This document shows, in pieces, positions 1-11,815 of a stretch of 64,000 bases of DNA. Positions within the stretch are counted from its first letter, which is position 1, and each line of letters starts with the position of its first letter. Source of the stretch: Taeniopygia guttata (Eukaryota; Chordata; Aves; Passeriformes; Estrildidae); the NCBI RefSeq assembly GCF_048771995.1, contig NC_133024.1:21109001-21173000 (forward strand), read 5' to 3'. The translations under genes and the position numbers were made by a program. A model generated the notes under the pieces. That model was not told the DNA's origin. It saw only the letters and a program-made list of their open reading frames with translations, and made no database searches.

Positions 1-1203
1 TATGTGTGTGTGTGCTTCAGAAGTTGTATTTCGTTGCTGTGCTTTTGAGAGGTGTGGCAAGCTCTTGCTGTAAGTATTCACTGAATCAAACCTACAGGGA
101 GTATTTCACAACTCAGGCTGAAATTTTTTTTTTGTTGTATCCTGCTACCCTTAGTTCTGCACTTCCAGAGGGGAAAGTGGGTGGTACCTGTGTAGGCCTG
201 TAAATGTAACAAATAACAATTACTTCAAGCTTTGTCTCTTTGCCCCTCTACTGATGTGTGCTTTTGTGCTGAAGCAGACTTGAGTAAGATACATTTCTTA
301 CCTGCTGCACAAGAGGAAAAGACAGAAGGTCTTTAAGAACAGATCTGTTCCTGCATGACACAGGGATGTGTGTGTGCAGTTCAGCCATGATGGTAGCATA
401 GAGGAGTTTTTGATGATTTTCAGTGGTGTTTTTTACTCAAGTGCCAGACAATGAAGGGACTTACATTGGTACATCCACTGCCAACCATCTAGCAACTTCC
501 ACCTTCATGTCTGCCCATGGGTGTGACCCAGAGCACAGGAGGATCTTTCATGAAAATTACAAGCCTGGTTTTCAAACCATTTTAACCAAGTGAGTGTTTA
601 GTTGTAGTTATTGTCATCTTAGTCTTTATCAAGAAAAGTAGCATAAAAGTAAAATAATTTATCCATTTAGGAAATATGTTTGTGAGGTAAGACCGGCTTG
701 AATTTTGTGAATGGAGTGTCACGTCGTGATTAGCACATCCTAACAAATATGATACCTGCAATATTTGACAATAAAATAGGAAAATTATTACAGCTAAATA
801 ATTTTAAAGCATGCTTCTGATTTCTGTCTGGGTGGAGTAGTCTAGTATGTTTAACCTTCTAAGGCAAGACTATTTCTTCCGCTGTTTAAGCAAATGTAGG
901 AAAAGCATGCAAAGGGCAGGAATTTTTTTAATGGCAAATAAGTTCCAAAAAAATTTTCTGAGAGGAAGTTTTTTCAAGAAAAATATTTTGCAGACATTTA
1001 TTACTGTTTTGATGTCTCCCTATGACTGGGACTTTGACTGGTTTCTGGGAAGTGGCAGAGTTAGAGCACAGCAAATAAAAATAAGGGAGAGAGGAGCTGC
1101 TCTTTTTCTCGACAGGCTCATCAAAGCACAGTGAAGGGAAATATTGTAAAATAGTAACAATTTGTCTCCAAAATAAAGCCTCCAAAGCCTCTTGCTTTTA
1201 TTT

Positions 1204-1223
1204 AAAAAAAAAAAAAAAAAAAA
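1204..1223. repeat. A20 homopolymer
   Basis: Twenty consecutive A in otherwise AT-rich non-coding sequence. There is no associated element that I can recognise. Confidence 0.85.
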
Positions 1224-4200
1224 GTAATGAAACAGCATGAGGGCAAGAGCCAAGAAAACACATTTTGTATGCCATCAAAGTGAGAAAAGGAAGAGAAATG
1301 CTGTGCTGTGCCAGTTTCAGACAGAGGCAATTATGCAAATTTTCTGGCAAGAAGGCAATGCATAAGGCCACAGGATTGCAACAGGAGTCCCAGAGAACAA
1401 TAAATTATTTCAAACTAAGATCAGACCAAGTACTTCAGGAGTTCCACACAGATTTCTTGCTTTGTAGAGCAAGAACTCGCTGGACTATTAAAGTAACCAC
1501 TGCTCAGATTGCAAAAGCTTGAGTATGATCACTACAAAGGGGCACAGGAAATAAAATTTTTTATAACCAAAAGACTACAATCAAAAAACCTGTGCACCCA
1601 GAATTAGGCTCTCTTTCTTAATGAGATTTCATGATCTTGATTCCTTGATAGGGGTTAATGGCTCCCTGTAGTGGATCACTGTAAAGCATTTAAATTTAAT
1701 CAGTATGCATACAGTGCTAAAAAGAGCTAGAAAGTTCTACATCTCAGAGAAGGTCAAGCTTCATCCTGACTATAAACAGGTAAAACTTACCCCTTTCCAA
1801 AGAGCCATCCCTCCTGCCTGCCCCAGGTACCCTAGAGCTGCCAGGAGCCCTCACCTCCCAAACTGTCCCACAGCAGAGCACTGGCCAGAGCAGGCATTAG
1901 CAGAGACTGACATCTGCCTTTCCAAAGTTGTGGCTGTATTCTGTCCACCCACCACAGAGCAGCCTTTGCTGCTTCATTTTCATCCCCAAAATGAAGACAT
2001 GGTGACAGTGGCCATGGGGTGGCAGGACGTCCCACCACAGCAGGGTGTTATGAGTGGCTCACAGGCCATGCAGGGCAGGTCAAGCCTCAAGTGGCACCAG
2101 TAACTGAAACAGTACTTGCTACTCGGGATCAAGAGAAGCCCAAGAGCAGCTTGTGGCCTCTTTTTCCTTGTGTCCTTAGGTTTGGCACCAAGTGTACCTC
2201 AGGCTGTAAAGTCTAGCCTACATGAATATTACAACTGCAGACAGCTGTACTGCTTTACATAAGACTTAAACTAATAAAACAGATTATCTTCCCTGCAACA
2301 CTTGCAACAATCAGTCCCTGTCATTATCAAGAACACTTCTATAATCAGGACTTTTCTTTCCACTGCCATCTTTTGGGAAGTGTTTAAGAAAAAGACATAC
2401 TCCAGCACCTCTTTATGTCTTGCAGGTGTCAGTGAAGGGAATTTTTGCATGCACATCTAAGTTTTCCTAAAGGTATTGAGATCTACTAATTCATAGAATG
2501 CTCATTCTCTAAGCAATCCTTCAGAAACAAGACATAAAATCCTAAACCATGCCATATTAGAATAAAATATATATAGACAGATTTTCACAAAGCTGACAAA
2601 ATCTTTTTCTGCTTTTAGTACAGTTATTCAATTAATCAAATGAGGAACAAAGAGTTCTCCAACTTGTAAAACTGGTAGATATCCTTCAGAATAGTATTCT
2701 GGCACTTATGCATATTTGACCAAAGATTCAGTTTGTTAATTGTCACAGAAAGAGACAGTCTTCTTCCCTCACTTCTGTCTGATGAGATGGAGCATTCCAC
2801 TGACTAACAAGTTTAACAGTGAACTGTGTGGATTATTCACTTGTCATTTAGAGCCAGTTGCTAGCCTGTGGCTTGTTCTCAAAGCTGTAGCTGGCTAACC
2901 CAAGAGGTAGTAAAATGGAAACTTTTTACACTTTTACCAGTGAGTATAATTCATAGCAACACTGCTAGCAGCACCACATTGGATTAAAACAGTAAAATGT
3001 TGTGATACACTATGCAAACTATTGTACCATAACACACAAACAATTGTATCATCAAAATTTGGGAGACTTCTACTGCAGGGAGCCAGCACAACCTATCCCA
3101 GGGCAGAGCAAGTCCAAGAATGATGAGTGACAGCTGAGAAGGACGGTTTCCAAAGCAAGCCTGCAGTTCCCTATTCAGACTGCTATGGAACGAGCAATCA
3201 CCACAGTTTGTTATCAGCACCTTGAGTTTCAGCCTACTGATCACACACTTCACTCTGAAGTGCGTCAGCAGTTGTTTGTATTATTGTGGAATTAATAGAC
3301 TGGCAGTAGATGTGAAGCATTCTCACCAAAACAAAACCCAGATCAACAACACCTACAGGAAATGGTTGTTGACTATACAAGCAAGCACTTCCATGAAAAC
3401 CAGCCTCCTTTCCAGTGTGTTGTGCATGGCAAACCTGTTCCATCTGATAAGGTGAATTTCTTGGACGGTATCAGTGGCTGTGGCCTGCGGGAAGCTGCTC
3501 GTGCAGTGCTCAGTAGGACCAGCCCTGCAGAGAAGGAGCCCTCAGTGCAGTTCCCACGTTGAACAAACAGCTATGCTTGGACACATCAGTGGCCAGGCCA
3601 AGGCTCCGTGCCAGCAGCATGATTCCAGGCCGATAAGCAGGGAGGTAGCTCTGCACTTTGATCACTTTGGGTGTTCTATGTAACTGGGTCTGGCTTTGTG
3701 CGCCAGTCGCTGCCGATCGCTGAACAGGGAGCTAGTGGCAGTCATTTAAGTGTCTCCATCAAATCTGCCTGTCACCAAGACTGCAGGCAGATTGTCCAGA
3801 AGAGAGCATTAGGCAGAGGATTTGAGTGCATGCCATATGGCAGAGAACAGGAAAACATATTCAAAGGCAGGTATTTGCTAAATCCTACCTATAATTAATT
3901 CTAATCCCATAATCAAAGTCGCATGCTTTTCTGCAAACATTCCCCCACGTTGGACCTTCCTCCCCAGCCTGAGGTCAGGCATCGATTCGTGCAAACGAGT
4001 ACATGCCACCAGGCAAGAGAGCTACGTCCCCGGGGACTGTGGTCACCCGGCCCGTGGTGCCCAACTTGCTGATCCTTGTCACGGCTCCCTGCCATCTGAC
4101 TCAGAGTAGCTTTCAGGCATTTTCCAGCAAACAGCGTCTGGGCCAGATCCTCAAAAACACGCAAGAGACGAAGCCACCTGGAAATCAATTACCAGCACCA

Positions 4201-7200
4201 AGCATCCTAATACCATCATAAATTGTGAGCTTTGTGCTTGTGCTGAGCCAGCAGAGGCCTGTGCATGGGAGTTAGGGCTGTGATGATGCAAAACTCATCA
4301 TGCCCAAATTTGCAGAGAGATGAGGAGATGTCTACCTGAGCCCGCATAGGTAGGCTCACAGCAGACTGGGCAGGAGGAGAAGACTAGAGGCAACATAATT
4401 ATGTCTGTGTGAGCTAAAAATCTCCTTCTCATTGTAACTGCTTCCACTGCCAGGGTGTGTTTTCACACATAGGCATATACAAATACCTGCACACAAGCAA
4501 CAGATACAGGTCCACCTGCAGATATACTCTGTTTGGAAGTAAGAAACTGGGGAAGCCCAAGGGTGCCATTTTCATACAGAAGGCTGGGTGATCATCCAGA
4601 ATGAGCACACACATGAATGTGTTTGCAGACGAACTGGAGCAGAGGCAAGAGTTTTGTTTTTGCAAATGCATTTATAAATGGATAAACAGAGACCTCCCCA
4701 GGCATTGCAAGAAAAGATCATGTAATTACCATTGAAGCCAAAGATAGCTTATGGATGACCACTGGTTTTTAGGATGAAGCCATTTATTTAGATGTTATCA
4801 CACTTCTCTAAAAAAGAAGCTCTAGGCACCATTTTGAATTTTAAAAAACGTAGAAACAAGCATCTGCCACGTGTTGAATATTCTCCATTAGCAGCAGGTT
4901 TATGCATGCATGCATTTTGAAATGTTTATTATGACAATACTTGTTATGACTGCCTTAGATTTAGTAAATACCAATGATAATCAGACACAGTTGTTAGACC
5001 TGGAGCAAAATATGATTTAATTTCTTTTTAACATGCTGAACAATAGCTATTTCTTGGTAATCTAAACTGAACACAGACACTTGAGACTACTTTGTTTCCT
5101 TGGAGGGGACAGTGAAAAGGAGGGAGAGGAAAAAAAATAAACCTGATCTCTGTGGGAGAGTTTCTCAAGAAGCAAAAAGGCAGGATTACATTTACCATAA
5201 ATCCTACTTTCTTCCCTACTGAATGAACAGGCTCTTATGGACACTTTAGCAAGGTAAATTCTTCACCTGCTCAAGAAACAGGTATCGCCTTCAGTGAAGC
5301 TTTAGGCACGGTTACAAGCAAAATAGTGCAGGACCCCAAAACCTGCTGGGGCATAGATCAACCATCTCGTACCAGTAGCATGGCTGGGTCCTCGCCCAGG
5401 GACTGTGCTCCGCTTTACTGCCCTCCTGCTCTTCACTGCTGGAAATAAGATTAAATCAGTGCAGCTAGTGTTAATTTGGGTTACAAAATGGTTAGCTTTC
5501 AGAGGAAATACATCTCAAGGTATATTTGGTTGCCTTCACTCCCTGCTTTTATGTGAAATATGATTGAATTTGCAAAAAAAATAAACCCCCTACACTGGTG
5601 TTTAATTAGTTTGCTGGCAAACTGGAAAACATATGTCCAAATGACATAAAGACTCATTTGGCACAGAAGGAAGTGTGGCAATGTGTGCATTAAATGGCTC
5701 TTGAGCATGTACAAAATTATTTGTCATGCAAAAGGTTTTGTTTTTTCCTGTCCCTGAAAACACAAGTTTCCACTAAAATTCAGTCTCTATACAGTACGGA
5801 CAGGTTAGTCCTCAAAGGAGTTAATGATCCAGAGATGAATTTAGGCTGTGATGAAGTTTTGAAATAGTGTCTTTGAAAACTGTGGACAATAATGTGCTGG
5901 GAAATTCACTGCTCAAGTCAGGTACACTTTGCAGCACCAGTGCTGACAACAATCAATATTTGCTTGATTCTCACATCTGAAAACACCCCACCCTTGAAGT
6001 CACAACAGCTATTCACTGGAATAGCTTAGCTCATTCACTACAGGAACTAAAGCCTAGATAGCTGCTCTTCTACTTTTGTGCTGAGAATTCTTCCAAAAAA
6101 GGTAGCTAGCTAACAGAATTAGTTTACAAATGCCAACACCCCCATCCCCAGTTTATAAACCCAGTGCTTAATGCAATGCTTTTCAAGTGGTGGAGACCTT
6201 AAGAAAGACATGTATGTGGTGGGGGGGTTCACATGTTTGTGAGCACAAATCAACCAGTGGTTTAAGGGATCTGTATGTAGAAAGCAGGGACAGGACAGGT
6301 ACTTGTTCCCAAAGTAGCACTAAAAACGAAAACAGGGGAAAAAAAAGTGCTGTCACTTTGTGAGGACTTCAGTTCTCTCTTACAAGCCCTTCTGTGACAT
6401 CTCTTGAGTTGCCACGTACCTTTGTGTATGAACTGGGGCCAGCCAGTGGAAACCCCCCAGAGAGCAGCTGTACACCTCACCCACCAGCTCTCTGCAATGC
6501 AGTGGGGCTGCTCCTTATGCACCTCAACACTCTGCCATTTCCATTGCATTATACTGCTCTTGCATGTCTCTGTATGACAGACACTTTAGTTAAGTGTATA
6601 ATGCTGTTCCTGTGGATACACCATTGTAGATACTTGGTAATAGGATCTGTTATCAAGATCACCCCAAAAGTCACCCTAACCACTTCTGATCTCAAGACAA
6701 AAACACGCTGGAAAATTTAGCTTTTTATTGTCAATTTTTTTTTTTTTTTTTGTAGCACTCTTCTGGGAACAAAATCTCCTGAGTCAGTAGGATTTTTATT
6801 TTGCAGCACTCATTGTCCATGTGGAAACCAGAGCACTAGCAAAGCCATCCCCCCAGTGCAGTGGGGAACTGGTGCCTATAGCTTCAAGCAGCCCATATGG
6901 AAGGGACTGCAGGGAAAAGACTTCATATCACTGAGATCTACTCATGCCTTATGCCTGTTTGGGAAATACAGCAATTCAAAAGCAAGGGCTGGTAAGTTAA
7001 GCCCATTGGGGTAGTCCTTGGGTGAGTATCTTAGAAGTTCTCAGACAACCCAACGTTGGTTGCAGAGTGATGACTTTCCTGTAAGAACCAATAAATCAAG
7101 GTCTAGTTTCCACTCTTTGCAAGACCACCTATGATTTCAAATCCCAAGCGGATGGGCATCACTCTTTCCATACATTCTTTACATAATTAGGCTAAAACAG

Positions 7201-9387
7201 CCATTATTTCTTCACACCAATTTAAGAATTATGACTGCTGGTACATTTTGTTTGTCTCCTGTTTCTGCTGACAAACTCAAATAGCCAGAGGAAGGTCCTT
7301 TAGAGTTTTCTCAGGAGAACAGCTCTACCAAAGAGATGATTGAGAAATGTTTTCACTCAAGCTTTGCCTGTAAAAATGTGGTTTTTCAGGGATTCTTTCT
7401 CACCCACAGAGCCAACCAGATGCCTTCACACACAAGCAACTGAACACTGTAGTTTAGGATAATGTTCCTTCACCCTCAAGTGTCTTGTCCCACCCTAGGT
7501 AAAGCAGAATGTTTGTTGTGGCTTAATCTGAATGACTAGTGCAAAATGACATGTCATTGTGGGAAGGCTAAGTGGTTCCTCTCCTCCATCTTCCTTCCAA
7601 CACCCAAAGTTACAGTAAAACTTTGCTTTCTCCAAGACCTTGGTTTCTCTAAAGGTGCACTCATGCAGTTACTAACCTATGCAACAAACACACAGACACA
7701 TTCCTAATGCTTTCTGACAAAAACCCTGGAAAATCTCAATCCAAAACCAAATTATTGCTCCAGTCACCTTGGAAAGCATGTTAGATTGCATTACATGAAT
7801 GGATTTGGAGGTGATCCCTAAATTGCTGAGATCTAGGTGAAGGGGGTGGGAAGTTTTATACTTCGGCTGCATCATCAACACAGGTTTTTTCTTACTCATT
7901 CTGTTTTCCTTGAGTTCTGTCACTGCTAGGAAAACATCTCCTTTTTCTGTTCAGAAGCTCTGGAGAGCCTGTCCAACATTTGGGATCTCTAGGCTTCTTT
8001 TTAAAACCAAGAGCAAGATTTTCAGTAGCTTTTAGGCATTTAAAGATGCTTGTGGTTTCCTAATGAGGTCTTCAAACTAGAGTTGTGCACCCAGGCATTC
8101 AGAAACAAACAGCAAGGCAGGAAAAAACCTTCAGGTTTTTTCAGTACATAAATAACTTTTTAGAGAAGCTGAGCAGGATGAGAGGCAATAAGCAGAAACT
8201 CTGAGGACTATCCCTGGCATCACTCATGCTTCTGGGCAGGCTTTCCCTGTAGGGATGGTATCTGACAGCAGTAATCCAGCAGCAGCACATATGACTCTAC
8301 CACATCTCTCATCCAGACTAATTTTGTCTGATCCTTCCTTCCTTTGGGAGCAGGGGGAGATGAGCTGAGCAGACACAGGCTGTGTCTCCAGTACCTGTGG
8401 CAGACCCCAAGCCCCAGACAGCTCACGAGGCCACAGGGCAGGCTCTGTCCTCCTCCCACAAAGATGTCAGCCAAGTCCCATCTAGCCCAAGGTTGTTCAG
8501 TAAATAAACCCCCACCTTCCACCTCAGCTAGTTCACAACTCCAGCTAAAATCAATAGATGAGAAGCAATCTGTCATTTCCAGGCCACACTGGTTGGGTTA
8601 TGGATGAGTCAAAAAACACTACAGGAAACACAGATGTGGTGAGATCACCCCCTTCTCTGGAGCCTTGTTATCTCTAGAAGTCTTGCCTGATCTCCCTCAA
8701 AATGTCCATGTGCATACACAAAACCACCTCGTGTACCTCCTGGCCGTGCCTGTTCCAGTGCAGGTGTGCTGCATGATGTTTGGCAGGGCCAGGCCAGCCT
8801 GGCACGAGCAGCAGGAGGCTAAGTTCACCCTGAGCTGCAGGCAGGCTGGTGTCTCCCTGTAGGAAAGCTTTTTCAATTATTTCAAATACCTCCCACTCAC
8901 ACACAAAGTCCATGTTTTGTAATAAAAACAAGGAGAAAATCTCATCCAAAGGAATTTTACCTATTTCTTCCTCTACTTATTCCACTGAAGTTATATTTTT
9001 TTTTTTAAAAAACAACACCCCCAAAACTGGCCAGCAGAACAACAAAGCAGCTAAGACGCTCATTTAATAACCTCATTCTTCAAAATCCATCTTGCCCTTC
9101 ATACTAACAGGTTTCAAAAACAGTCCTATATCATCCAGTATTTTACAATTTTTTTAAAGGCTTCACTGCATTTCTCCCTTCATACAGATAATGTTTTTCC
9201 TTTGAGAGAGATGCAGAGAATAGTGCAAATTTTCCAGTAACTGGGATTTTCCCCGCAAACTTGGGCAGGCATTACCCTTTTCAGCTACAGAGAGGCAAAG
9301 CTTTGCAAGTTACTCCTGTACGGAAAGGAGCAGGAAGACCAAGAAGACAAGGGGGACATATTCCTGCCTCCCCCATTCCCCACCCCG

Positions 9388-9421
9388 CCCCCCCCCCCCC
9401 CAAAAAAAAAAAAAAAAAAAA
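9388..9421. repeat. C14-A20 homopolymer junction
   Basis: A run of 14 C (9388-9401) passes directly into 20 A (9402-9421). It is a low-complexity tract in the COL8A1 upstream region. Confidence 0.9.
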
Positions 9422-11502
9422 CAAAATGTTGCTTAGGATCCATGTGCCCAAATGAGCTGCAGTGGGTTAGTTCAGTCACACCAGCGCAGCCAAGCCACAA
9501 TAACTGATCATGCACAGGCTGTCCTCCCACTCCAAAGCTCACCATTGAGCTTTAAGCAGAAATACCACATCCCAAGGCCCTAATCCTTTAGCTCACAGCA
9601 GCACAGCCAGCTGTGGGCTAAAAGCCACATTAAACTCATTGGAGGAGAAGCATTTGCTGAAATGCTTTGCTGAACAAGGATGTGCGACTGTGCTTGGACT
9701 TTACAAACTCCTGTACATCTTGGCTCTGGTTTTCTTTGCCACATGGCAGCTGGTTATGTTCAAGAATTCCTGGCAGGGAAAGTGACTGTAGAAACTCAGC
9801 TGTGCAGCATATGCTCCATCTAGTGTTTATTCATAGTATTTAATTTTCTTAAAAAGGTTTGGTTTGCTGTTAACATGTTTCCATCTCTTTTGTAGTTCAT
9901 ACGTCTATATATGATCATTGTTGAAAATAACCTTCTACTTGTTTCAACTACACCATTTTGATCTAGCCTCCACTTACACCTTCAGTAAGGATTATACACG
10001 GATTTCCATTTAGAGATTAAATCTCCTAAAGCAAAATGAAGGGAAAATGTTTGAAAAGAGTAGCAAGGGTTTCCCAGGTGCTTTGCTAACACAAAGTGAA
10101 TGGAAAACTTCAAGGAGGAGTAAAACATAAAACTTGAAGGACACATAGGGGAAAGTTTCTCCCCATAAACAATACTTCCCAGACATGAGAGCACAGTGCT
10201 GAACCCCTTTTCTATAGACTGAGGTACTTTTTTTGTCCTCTGTGTCAAGCCAGGCTGCTGGGGAGAGGACAGGAAAACAAGCAGGTGACGCAATGCCCTT
10301 GCTGTCTCTTCAGCTGCCCTCATCACACCAGAGCATAGCAGCTTCTGGGAGCCAGTCCTGATAAGCAGTTTGGCAAAGCTCTGGAGTACAAATGACCTAG
10401 AAATGCACCCAGGTTGGGTACATTTGGATGCAAGGCATCTTTGCATGGTAGAAAAAAGGGACAGCAGCAACAGCCATCAGGCTTGGCAATTGCCATGTGT
10501 ATTTGGAAAGGACAGGACTTGCATGCCGAATTTGGTTGTGGGGCAAATATTCCAACACAAAGAGTCTCTTTTTACCACATGCTCTCCCCTAATTTGCACT
10601 ACTTGAGGGAGTTCCTGGTTCCTAATTTGCTGCTCAGCTGATGGTAATGCCCTTAACTGCAAAAGGTAAAGCCAACAGCAGGTGGGACAAGAAGTCCCAA
10701 GCTAACATTTTGATAAAGTAAAAGAAAGCAACCCCAACCCCATTCTGTTGTGTTAGCAGGATTGATGAGATGCTGGGATGGGCTGCCTTGCAGTGGGCCA
10801 GGATCTGCAGTGGGGGACACCTTGAGAAAATATTTGAACATTCCCAGAGAAAGGCTTGGGTTGGCTGATCCTACCTGGAGCGGTGGCAGCCTAAGCAGGC
10901 CCACTTTTTCTGCAAGGGGGCTGAGAGCATCCCAGCCCAGCTAAGAGGAGAGCTGGCAAGGAGCTGCTGTGATAGAAGCAGACAGCCCTTGGACACTGCA
11001 GCCACAGGGCACAATCCCAGGCACAGACAGAAGCTCAGAAACAAAGCTTTCCTTGCTGTGGAAAGCAGAAGGGGAACTGACAGTACAGCTTCCTTGGGCA
11101 GAAGACATTTTGGAGATCCCCACATCCCCTGCCTGCTCTTCCCCTGTGCCAGAGCTTGCAGCAGAGCTCCTCAAAGCTGTGGCACTCACACAGGTGAGAA
11201 GGCAGCAAACTGGGAGCAAGCCCCTGTGTGGAGTAACCACAGAGGGCTCCTCTGGGGTGGCATAGAAGTAAAACATAAAAGGGCATTTGCTGTAATAGTA
11301 CTGCTTGAGTAGAGCCTCCAATAAACCAGATACAAGCCTGCTGCAGGATATCCTCCAGGGCAGCACACAACCCGGGGCCACTTTGCAAAGATTTAGGTCT
11401 AGTTTGCTGCAGAAAATGAGAACAGCTTGCCCTAATGGGGAATGCAAAACATGAAAAAACATCTTCTTCCAACTGCGTGTTTTGTGGTGCTTTTCACAGG
11501 TG

Positions 11503-11815
11503 ATGGTCATGCTGCTCTTCCCTGTGCAGCTGCTGGCAGTGGCTGTAACTGTTTACCTAGAGCTGGTGAGGTCTGCTCAAGGTGGAGCCTACTATGGGAT
11601 CAAGCAGCTGCCACCTCAGGTGCCCCAGTACCAACCCCTCGGACAACAAGTACCTCACATGGCACTGGGCAAAGAAGGCATCCCGATGCAGCACCTGGGC
11701 AAGGAGGTGCCCCACATGCCCTATGGGAAGGAGTATCCCCATCTGCCCCAGTACAGGAAGGAGGTCCCGCAGATGCCCATGCTCGGCAAGGATATGGCTC
11801 CCAAGAAAGAGAAAG
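11503..11815 (+). CDS. COL8A1: COL8A1 coding exon 1: signal peptide and NC2 domain
   Basis: The acceptor AG is at 11498-11499 after a T-rich tract, leaving only three untranslated bases before the ATG at 11503. A second in-frame ATG follows two codons later; the first is chosen because it matches the family length. The exon encodes a hydrophobic signal peptide, then GAYYGIK, the conserved mature N-terminus. After that comes a proline- and methionine-rich NC2 region with loosely repeated PHM..GKE units. The donor GTGGGC begins at 11816, leaving phase 1 (the G of GAA). The same frame stays open to 12078, but that tail is intron and has no similarity to the protein. Confidence 0.95.

Larger units (their letters stand above)
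1..11499 (+). other. COL8A1: COL8A1 upstream non-coding region (5' intron)
   Basis: This stretch lies directly upstream of the splice acceptor of the first COL8A1 coding exon. I see no open frame with recognisable protein similarity and no coding exon on either strand; the ORFs of 60-190 residues have no conserved pattern. It is AT-rich with short homopolymers, such as an A run at 1204-1223 and a C14-A20 tract at 9388-9421. In the family the 5' UTR is carried by separate non-coding exons far upstream, so this is most simply the last 5' intron. A small untranslated exon inside it cannot be excluded by eye. Confidence 0.6.

Noticed and set aside
10941..11510. A 189-residue minus-strand frame just upstream of the first COL8A1 coding exon
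   Set aside because: It is antisense, has no recognisable motif and overlaps other equally long frames in the same DNA. There is no splice or promoter support.
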